From contig JBIISW010000130.1 of NCBI GenBank assembly GCA_044340865.1, positions 1 through 6,839 on the forward strand: a stretch of DNA of 6,839 nucleotides, in the 5' to 3' direction. Positions 1 to 6,600 of this stretch are shown here, piece after piece. Within the stretch, counting starts at the first letter, position 1. Each line of letters begins with the position of its first letter. The notes beneath the pieces were generated by a model. The model was not told the origin of the DNA. It did no database searches and saw nothing but the letters and a program-made list of their open reading frames with translations. Made by a program: the position numbers and the translations under genes. This DNA comes from UBA4416 sp044340865. GTDB lineage: Bacteria > Bacteroidota > Bacteroidia > B-17B0 > Aurantibacillaceae.

Positions 1-1524
1 AGATAATTCTGATGAATCCGATAATGATATCGTTTTAGAATATTGCATGTAACCTTGCACACGATTGGTTTCTAAATTTATCTTTGTTTTTACAACGTCT
101 AATAAATTTATTTCATTGGGATTGTATGGACTTACATAACCAGCAGAATCAATGGTTCGCCATTCACTTAATTTATCTTGAATGATTTCATGTTGGAAAC
201 GAGCACCCCAGGTAAACTCACTATTTTTTGAAATATAACGTGTTCCTTTATGTTCAACGTTCATCACGGTGGCATCAATTCGGTTTCGTCCGAAATTTAA
301 AAATGTACCAACACCACGATTGAAAGCTACTTGACCAAAATTATCTTTACCAAAATCCGCTTCTAACTGATCGATGTAATACTGTCCTTGAACATTAAAA
401 TGCTCTTGCTCTTGCGCATGGTAAGCCGATGTTATGAGTTTTAATTTAGTTTTTGGATTAGGTCGATACGTTGTGGAAACGCCTCCCATAAATGTATTGT
501 AGCTTGTTTCTTCTCGGCCATCAAAATAAATTTTTAAACTCACAGCATTATTAACTGTACCAAAGGTTGTTTCTCTAGTTTCAGGAATTACCGTATATTT
601 ATTACTGGCAATATTTCCTAAAACCTCAACACTCCATTTTTCGTTTAATGTAACCGTGATAAACGTTTGCACATCATAAAAACGTGGGCGGTATTCGCCT
701 TTGGTATCAAGCCCTTTTAATAAATACGAATTGGATTTATAACGGGAACCTAAACTCCATGCTACAACTCTGTTTTTTGAAACGCCTTCTAAATGCATGG
801 CTCCACCTAATAAACTGCCACTTACACCACCTGCAAATTTCAATGGTTTTTTATACGTAATATCTAACACAGACGACATTTTATCTCCATATTTGGCTTC
901 AAATCCTCCTGCCGAAAAATTAATATTGCTCACCATATCTGGATTTGCAAAACTCAATCCTTCTTGTTGGCCACTACGTGCTAAAAACGGACGATACACT
1001 TCAATATCATTTACGTAAACTAAATTTTCATCAAAATTTCCTCCTCTTACTGAGTAACCACTTGTTAATTCATTATTACTACTGACACCAATTTGTGTTT
1101 TGATTAATCCTTCAATACCACCACCAACATTGGGAATGTAAAAGAAATTTTTCGGATCGATATGAACTGATTCGGTTGTGCGATTCTCAGCCACAATTTC
1201 AATCACTTGAAATTCTTTGGCATCTAAAGCCGCATTTAAAATTATTTTTTCGTCGGGCTTAGCACGTATTTTTTTATTGAGTTGCTTATAACTCATATTG
1301 TAAACCGAAATCGTAATGTCTTTATTGGCTGGAATGACTAACGTGTAATTTCCTTTTTTATCAGATACGGTTATTTTTGAGCCATCTTCTAAAACCGCAA
1401 TTTGAACATCTTGCACAGGATCACCATCAGCATCTTTAACCACACCAGAAATGGTAGCCGTTTGACTCAACCCAAGGATGGAAGCCAACATAAATAAATA
1501 GGTATATATGTTTCTGTGTAACAC
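1..1524 (-). CDS. TonB-dependent outer-membrane receptor (N-terminal part, 3' end cut by window)
   Basis: Reading the minus strand from 1524 gives 508 open codons that run off the left edge, so the C-terminal barrel is missing. From a GTG start, residues 1-21 form a signal peptide: basic H3/R4, hydrophobic core YLFMLASILGL, likely cleavage after LSQ. Residues about 24-105 are a carboxypeptidase-regulatory-like beta-sandwich (ATISGVVKDADGDPVQDV). Residues about 118-225 are the TonB plug, with VRGGNFDENLVYVNDIEVYR at 159-178 and GGFEAKYGDKMSSVLDI at 206-222. Beta-barrel strands follow. Such receptors import large ligands (siderophores, glycans, peptides or cofactors) using TonB energy; the ligand cannot be told here. 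No SusD partner is visible. The first in-frame stop upstream is at 1558-1560. The only ATG near the start (1491) would leave a signal peptide without a basic N-terminus, so GTG at 1524 is preferred. It lies 60 bp downstream of lhgO and may be co-transcribed with it. The family is certain; the start is moderately sure. Confidence 0.9.
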   Translation of the reverse strand, partial: MLHRNIYTYLFMLASILGLSQTATISGVVKDADGDPVQDVQIAVLEDGSKITVSDKKGNYTLVIPANKDITISVYNMSYKQLNKKIRAKPDEKIILNAALDAKEFQVIEIVAENRTTESVHIDPKNFFYIPNVGGGIEGLIKTQIGVSSNNELTSGYSVRGGNFDENLVYVNDIEVYRPFLARSGQQEGLSFANPDMVSNINFSAGGFEAKYGDKMSSVLDITYKKPLKFAGGVSGSLLGGAMHLEGVSKNRVVAWSLGSRYKSNSYLLKGLDTKGEYRPRFYDVQTFITVTLNEKWSVEVLGNIASNKYTVIPETRETTFGTVNNAVSLKIYFDGREETSYNTFMGGVSTTYRPNPKTKLKLITSAYHAQEQEHFNVQGQYYIDQLEADFGKDNFGQVAFNRGVGTFLNFGRNRIDATVMNVEHKGTRYISKNSEFTWGARFQHEIIQDKLSEWRTIDSAGYVSPYNPNEINLLDVVKTKINLETNRVQGYMQYSKTISLSDSSELS

Positions 1525-1535
1525 GTGGTTTATAA

Positions 1536-1543
1536 CGAATGTA
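1536..1543 (-). promoter_or_regulatory. Possible -7 promoter element for the TonB receptor gene
   Basis: Read on the minus strand this is TACATTCG, a 7-of-8 match to the Bacteroidota -7 consensus TAnnTTTG. No convincing TTG -33 element sits 19-21 bases upstream; the nearest TTG is 25 bases away. If used, transcription would begin about 6 bases before the GTG start at 1524, or about 39 bases before the ATG at 1491. There is no terminator-like hairpin between lhgO and this gene, so readthrough from lhgO is equally plausible. Weak evidence. Confidence 0.25.
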
Positions 1544-1584
1544 GATAGTAAATATTGTTAAAGAAACTCAATCCGTTTTAAAAT

Positions 1585-2805
1585 TTACAAGTTAAAATTC
1601 TTTTGTGCTTGCATCGCAATTTCATTGCCATACGCTAAAGAAGCAGTAGCTGCTGGCGATGGCGAATTAATCACGTGCATCGAATTTCCTTTAAACTCAA
1701 TTTTAAAATCATCTTCCATATTTCCTTGGCCGTTTAAGGCCATGGCTCTAATACCGCAACGATCAGCAGGCACAATGTCATCCATTTGCAAATCAGGAAT
1801 TAATTTGCGTAATCGATTTAAGAAATACGTTTTACTAAAGGCACCGCGGTATTCGTCTAAACCAAAACGCCAATGTTTTTTAAAGAACTTCCAAGTTCCC
1901 ATAAAACCAAAGGCTTCCAAGGTATCTTTTAAATTAAAAGCCGTTTTACTATAGCCTTCGCGGTCAAATACAAATACGGCATTTGGGCCACACTCTACTC
2001 CACCTTTAATCATGCGCGTGAAATGAACACCTAAGAAGGGAAATTCAGGATTAGGAACTGGGTAAATTAAATTCTTAACTTTTTGTCTGCCTTTTTCTGT
2101 TAAATCATAGTAATCACCTCTAAAACCAACAATGGCAGAATCTGTTTTTACCTGATCTTTTTTTGTAATTCTATCAGCTTGTAAACCGGCGCAAGAAATA
2201 ACATATTTGGCATTAAACGTTCCTTTCTCGGTAACAACATCGGTTGTAATACCTTTTTTTATAAAATCAATGACTTTATGTTCCGTTAATACTTTGCTAC
2301 CGTTATTTTTCGCATGAATGAGCTCCACGTATTTGCGCGCTACATCAGCATAATCAATAATACCTGTGCATGGTACCCAAATACCCGCAATGCCAGTGCA
2401 ATAAGGTTCAATTTCTTTAATACGTTTAGCGTCAATCAATTCAATGCCTTCAACGCCATTTGCCACACCATTATTAAATACTTTGTTCATGTGAGCCAAC
2501 TCGCTTTCTTCAGTGGCTACAATGATTTTACCACACAAATCAAATGGGATGTTATGTTCTTTAACAAAAGCCATCAATTCTCTTCGGCCTTCCACGCATT
2601 TTATTGCCTTGTAAGAACCTGGTTTGTAATAAATACCCGAATGGATTACGCCTGAGTTATGACCCGTTTGGTGGGCGGCTACTTCTTTTTCTTTTTCTAA
2701 AACTAAGATGGTTAAATGTGGATGATGTTGATTGAGTTTAAAAGCGGTTGCTAAACCCACAATTCCGCCACCAACAACAATTATATCAAAATTTGTATTG
2801 CTCAT
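1585..2805 (-). CDS. lhgO: L-2-hydroxyglutarate oxidase (FAD-dependent)
   Basis: This 406-residue flavoprotein belongs to the DAO/LhgO family, which oxidises L-2-hydroxyglutarate to 2-oxoglutarate. In E. coli LhgO the electrons pass to membrane quinones. The sequence shows an N-terminal Rossmann FAD site (IIVVGGGIVGLATA, GGGIVG at 12-17) with an acidic ribose-binding residue at the end of strand 2 (E37). It also has the family signature QTGHNSGVIHSGIYY at 46-60, ISCAGLQADR at 203-212, the central HFTRM (261-265) and GPNAVF (273-278) motifs, and the C-terminal FAD loop INSPSPAATASLAYG at 379-393. Length is normal and no key motif is missing. There is no Shine-Dalgarno sequence; the start is fixed by the FAD motif lying close behind it. 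It is transcribed divergently from the FAHD1-like gene and ends 60 bp before the TonB receptor. No csiD or gab genes, its partners in E. coli glutarate catabolism, are visible, so a metabolite-repair role is more likely here. Confidence 0.93.
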   Translation of the reverse strand: MSNTNFDIIVVGGGIVGLATAFKLNQHHPHLTILVLEKEKEVAAHQTGHNSGVIHSGIYYKPGSYKAIKCVEGRRELMAFVKEHNIPFDLCGKIIVATEESELAHMNKVFNNGVANGVEGIELIDAKRIKEIEPYCTGIAGIWVPCTGIIDYADVARKYVELIHAKNNGSKVLTEHKVIDFIKKGITTDVVTEKGTFNAKYVISCAGLQADRITKKDQVKTDSAIVGFRGDYYDLTEKGRQKVKNLIYPVPNPEFPFLGVHFTRMIKGGVECGPNAVFVFDREGYSKTAFNLKDTLEAFGFMGTWKFFKKHWRFGLDEYRGAFSKTYFLNRLRKLIPDLQMDDIVPADRCGIRAMALNGQGNMEDDFKIEFKGNSMHVINSPSPAATASLAYGNEIAMQAQKNFNL

Positions 2806-2829
2806 TTAAAAAGGATTGTAATTTTGCGT

Positions 2830-2862
2830 CAAATATACCAATTTAGCACTTAATTTTACTAA
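2830..2862 (-). promoter_or_regulatory. Bacteroidota-type promoter for lhgO
   Basis: On the minus strand TATATTTG (2837 down to 2830) matches the TAnnTTTG -7 consensus perfectly. A TTAG sequence (2862 down to 2859), a partial match to the TTTG -33 element, lies 21 bases upstream, which is acceptable spacing. Transcription would start about 18-20 bases before the lhgO ATG. The whole divergent intergenic region is only 69 bp (2806-2874), so the promoters of the two genes must overlap or abut. Confidence 0.5.
2851..2858 (+). promoter_or_regulatory. Possible -7 promoter element for the FAHD1-like gene
   Basis: TAATTTTA differs from TAnnTTTG only in its last base. A TTTG occurs at 2823-2826 (within ATTTTGCG), 24 bases upstream, which is somewhat long for a -33 element. 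It would give a leader of about 10 bases before the ATG at 2875, which is short but in keeping with the absence of a Shine-Dalgarno site. It overlaps the region carrying the opposing lhgO promoter. Confidence 0.3.
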
Positions 2863-2874
2863 TACTATCCAATA

Positions 2875-3486
2875 ATGAAGATAATTTGCATAGGCAGAAA
2901 TTACGCCGAACACGCCAAAGAAATGAAAAGTGAAGTTCCTACTGAACCTGTGTTTTTTATGAAACCAGACACAGCTTTACTCAAAGATAATGAGCCTTTT
3001 TATTTTCCTGATTTTACAAACGATTTGCATCACGAAATTGAAGTGGTTTTAAAAATATCGAAAGTAGGTAAACACATTGCAGAAGCCTTTGCTCACAAGT
3101 ATTACGAAGAACTTAGTGTGGGTATTGACTTTACAGCGCGCGATGTACAAGCACAATGCAAAGCAAAGGGTTTACCTTGGGAAAAAGCAAAATCATTTGA
3201 TGGCTCTGCTCCTATTGGAAAATTTGTAAAGAAAAGCGAATTAGGCGATTTACAAAACTTACACTTTGACCTCAGCATCAATAACGAACTACGACAAAAA
3301 GGAAACACAAACGATTTATTATTTTCGTTTGACAAAGTGATTGCTTATGTGTCGCAATTTGTAACACTTAAAGTAGGCGATTTAATTTTTACTGGCACAC
3401 CCGAAGGTGTTGGCCCCGTTGCCATTGGCGATAAACTAAAAGGCACACTGAATAGTGTTGAACTATTTTGTTTTGAGGTAAAATAA
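2875..3486 (+). CDS. FAHD1-like fumarylacetoacetate hydrolase family enzyme (acylpyruvase / oxaloacetate decarboxylase or tautomerase type)
   Basis: This 203-residue protein is a single-domain FAH-fold enzyme that closely resembles FAHD1. It has the N-terminal IGRNYAEHAKEM (6-17), FFMKPDTALL (27-36), and the HHEIEVVL segment (52-59) whose E54 and E56, with D85 of GIDFTARDVQ, are the expected divalent-metal ligands. KGLPWEKAKSFDGSAPIG (98-115) includes the conserved lysine K106, NELRQKG lies at 137-143, and the hallmark TGTPEGVGPV is at 173-182. Family members cleave acylpyruvates, decarboxylate oxaloacetate, or interconvert its enol and keto forms; the exact substrate cannot be settled from sequence. 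The short length and absence of the N-terminal SH3-like domain exclude true fumarylacetoacetase of tyrosine breakdown. The protein is predicted to be cytoplasmic, with no signal peptide. It is divergent from lhgO across 69 bp and followed immediately by its own intrinsic terminator, so it is probably monocistronic. Confidence 0.9.
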   Translation: MKIICIGRNYAEHAKEMKSEVPTEPVFFMKPDTALLKDNEPFYFPDFTNDLHHEIEVVLKISKVGKHIAEAFAHKYYEELSVGIDFTARDVQAQCKAKGLPWEKAKSFDGSAPIGKFVKKSELGDLQNLHFDLSINNELRQKGNTNDLLFSFDKVIAYVSQFVTLKVGDLIFTGTPEGVGPVAIGDKLKGTLNSVELFCFEVK

Positions 3487-3497
3487 ACTCGTGTTAT

Positions 3498-3532
3498 AAA
3501 AGCCTCTTCAACCATCATTGAAGAGGCTTTTT
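3498..3532 (+). terminator. Intrinsic terminator after the FAHD1-like gene
   Basis: A perfect 13-bp stem (AAAAGCCTCTTCA at 3498-3510 with TGAAGAGGCTTTT at 3519-3531) encloses an 8-base loop and ends in a T-run. It begins 11 bases after the stop codon. The A-run on the left arm means it could also act on the opposite strand, as a backstop for the convergent large gene. Confidence 0.93.
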
Positions 3533-3566
3533 ATTATATTTGATTTTTGCGTTACGATTTGACTAC

Positions 3567-3613
3567 CTCAGGCATCAGTTTTAAAAGTTCAGACATCAGA
3601 ATTGATGGCTGAG
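3567..3613. repeat. Imperfect inverted repeat between two terminators
   Basis: CTCAGGCATCAGTT (3567-3580) pairs with AATTGATGGCTGAG (3600-3613) at 12 of 14 positions, with a 19-base spacer. No T-run follows on either strand, so it does not look like a third terminator. It lies between the terminators of two convergent genes. The spacer holds CAGACATCAG, a near-direct copy of CAGGCATCAG in the left arm. It could be a degenerate dispersed palindromic repeat or the remains of older terminator structures. Function unknown. Confidence 0.5.
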
Positions 3614-3627
3614 TGACTCGAAGCCAC

Positions 3628-3661
3628 AAAAAAACCCGATTAATTTTAATCGGGTTTTTTT
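3628..3661 (-). terminator. Bidirectional intrinsic terminator of the large T9SS protein gene
   Basis: Seven A residues, CCCGATTAA, a short T-rich loop, TTAATCGGG and seven T residues form a near-perfect palindrome with about 15 paired bases and a 4-base loop. On the minus strand it starts 22 bases after the stop codon of the large gene (3684) and ends in a T-run. The symmetric A/T tails mean it can stop transcription from both directions, so it also backs up the terminator at 3498-3532. Confidence 0.92.
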
Positions 3662-3683
3662 ATTGAATGTAAATTTAAAACGC

Positions 3684-6600
3684 TTAGTATTTTATTAATC
3701 TCTGCGATTTAGTATTTATTCCTTGTTTCACAACTACATGATAAATAGCATTAGAAGGCAATTTACTTCCAATAGTTACATTACTAATATCTGCTTTATG
3801 AACAGACTTAGATTCAACGATATGTCCGAGCATATCATAAATCTCCACAACAACCTCTTCGTCATTGTCAGAAAAAATAGTGATATTAAATGCTTCAACA
3901 GTTGGATTTGGATATAATACAACATCAAAATCGTTCATTAATTGTTGTTTATTTTGATTAGCACTTCTGAATGAAGAATAGGCACAATCACTGACAACAA
4001 AACTATTTGATGTTAGAGTTGTACTATTATTAAGTGTAACCGTTACTGTATAAATTCCTGGCATATTTACAGAAATAATAGAGTTAGTAGATCCATTTGA
4101 CCATAAGTAACTACTAATGTTAGTGTTATTCAGTAATGATAATGTGGTAGATGAACCAGAACAAATTTCGTCGTTACCAATAATAACAGCACTTGCGTTA
4201 GCACAATCATAATAGTTTAATGCAATATCATCTATTAAATTTCCACAACCTGAAGTATATCCAGTAAGGGCTTCAAATTTAACTCTTACGAGTGTTTGAG
4301 TAGAATCACAAATATAGTTCGCGGCAATTTTTTTCCACACATTGTGTGTTGCTGTTGCTGTAAATGTGTAGATATTAGCAGATGTTAATGGATTATAAAG
4401 TGTAACCTTAACCGATTCATTAGCAGAAGTTCTTCCTCTGTACATGAAACTTAACTGAAGCGTTTTTCCAGAAACCACATTTACATCCTGATAGATTTTA
4501 CCATATGTGCTGCCATTTAATTCAATGTATTGACTTCCGTTTGGAATAGAAATACCTAACACATTTTTATGAATTTCTATTTTATTTCCATCCACTATGT
4601 TCGTCCAATTAGGCACAGAAACTGTATTCCAAGGTGATGTTAAAGCCGGATTTTCAAACGAACCATTTAATAATAAATTAGCTGAAGTTGGGCAATAACT
4701 TGCAGCACATGTATAAGAATTTACGGTAAGCTCTTTTACTATGTTACATCCATTCGTAGTTGAAATAGTTACAGAATATGTACCAGAACTTGTTACGTTT
4801 AATGAAGCTGTGGTAGCTCCATTATTCCAAAGGTAAGATGTACCGCCAATTGCCGTAAGCACGTTTGACGTACCTGCACAAAATGCAGTAGAACCATTGA
4901 TTGTAGCATAAGTTGCAAAATCATAAACTGTAAATGGTGATGAAATACTTGTTGTACCATTTGCAAAAATTACTTTTACAAAATAATTACCTGGTGCGTT
5001 CACAGAAATCGTAGGTGTGGTAGCACCATTGCTCCATAAATAACTTACCGCGTTGGTAGTATTTGTAACACTTAAAACAGAAGATAAACTCGAATTACAA
5101 ATGTATTGGTTTCCCAAAACAGCCACTGCATTAGGGCCACAATCTAAATAATTTAAGATTACATTATCTAAATAATTCCCACTGCCTGGATACAGAGATT
5201 GAATTGTTTCTAATCGAACTCGCACTTTTGTTTGATTCGATGCGGTAACATAAGAGCCTGTTATTTTTTTCCAAATACCAAAAACAGCCGTAACATCAAA
5301 GCTGTAAAAATTACTGTTGTTTATTGGGTCAGAAAGTGTTACACGTAGTTTCTCAGCACCAACTGCATTTACTCTGGCTCTGTGCACAAAACTTAAGTCT
5401 AAAGATTTGTTTGGTAAAACCGAAACATCTTGATGGATATTTCCTCTGTTGTTAGCATTTAGCTCGATGTATTGTATTCCATTTGGTGAGGGAATCCAAC
5501 AACCTGCACAATATAAATTAGCACCATTGATTTCAATTTTATTTCCATCTGCTGCATTAGTCCAAAATGGCATTGTTTCCAGTCCATAATAGCCATTTTT
5601 AGGAGGATTTTCAAATGAACCATTTTGTAATAAATTATTAGTTGTTGGGCAAATTGGTGTACAATAATTTGCATTGATTGTTACAAATGAATTTGCTTCG
5701 CAACCATTTTCATTTACTGCCGTTAAAGAATAATTACCACTTACATTAGCAATGATAGTTTGGGTAGTAGCACCATTGCTCCATAAATAAGTTGAACCAC
5801 CAGTTGCTGTTAAAGTTGTTGATTCGCCAAAGCAAAAAGAAGTTCCTTTAGTTGATAAAATAGAAGTCGTAAATGTTTCTGGATCATCTAAAGTCAATGT
5901 TTTTATAACATCACATCCATTGGCATCAGTTACGGTAAATGTATGAATACCTGCATACAAACCAATTGATGAAGGAGAAATACTATATGGAGCGGTTCCA
6001 TTAGTTACTGTTAATGTAGCGTCTGTAGTTGCTCCGTGACATGCAATAGTGCCCGATGAAATGGTTGCTATTGGATTTTCGAGAACTGTAAAAACACGTG
6101 TTACCATGCAACTAGGGTAAGATGAGTTAGGCGAATAAGTAACAGTATAAATGCCAGCTGTAGATCCCGAGGCATCAATTTGTCCAGTCGTGACATTTAA
6201 AGCTAATCCGCTTCCACTTGAAAATGTTCCACCTACAGGACTAAATGTTGGTGTTACATCATTACCAGCTTGGCAAACGCTTGTACTAGGATAAACTAAA
6301 GTTGGGTTGCACGTATAACAACCTTCTAAAGTTAATACCATTGAGCATAAGGCATCAGGGCTATTTGGACTTTGATCGCTTACTGTAAATGTAACTGTAT
6401 GATTTCCATTACCCAAAGAACTCAATAAAGTTCCTGGAGCAGGACTTTGAGAAATAGTAAAACTGCAATCATCAAAAACAGACAGTTGGGAACGGTAATC
6501 AGGTAAAACACCAGAGCAAGAGGTTATTGTTTGGTTAGATGCACACGTCGCAATAATAGGCGCATTTGTTTCGTTTGAGCAATTTACAGAAATAGAACAA

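Noticed and set aside
797..1018. Plus-strand open frame of 73 codons
   Set aside because: It lies antisense within the TonB receptor plug/barrel region, whose minus-strand translation is clearly conserved; this peptide has no recognisable features.
1625..1954. Plus-strand open frame of 109 codons
   Set aside because: It is antisense to lhgO, which encodes a well-conserved protein; shadow frame.
2314..2655. Plus-strand open frame of 113 codons
   Set aside because: Also antisense to lhgO, with no domain or plausible start context.
3102..3335. Minus-strand open frame of 77 codons
   Set aside because: Antisense to the catalytic part of the FAHD1-like gene; shadow frame.
2875..3486. True fumarylacetoacetase of tyrosine catabolism
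   Set aside because: At 203 residues it lacks the N-terminal domain of that enzyme and instead follows FAHD1 motifs throughout.
3498..3661. CRISPR array or attachment site suggested by several palindromes
   Set aside because: The palindromes differ in sequence, spacing is irregular, and two are clear intrinsic terminators; no integrase, cas gene or tRNA is nearby.
3723..3917. Plus-strand open frame of 64 codons
   Set aside because: Antisense to the T9SS sorting domain coding region; no independent support.
5459..5674. Minus-strand open frame of 71 codons in another frame of the large gene
   Set aside because: It overlaps binding module 1, where the main frame is clearly conserved with copy 2. 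A frameshift explanation is unnecessary because the main frame is intact.
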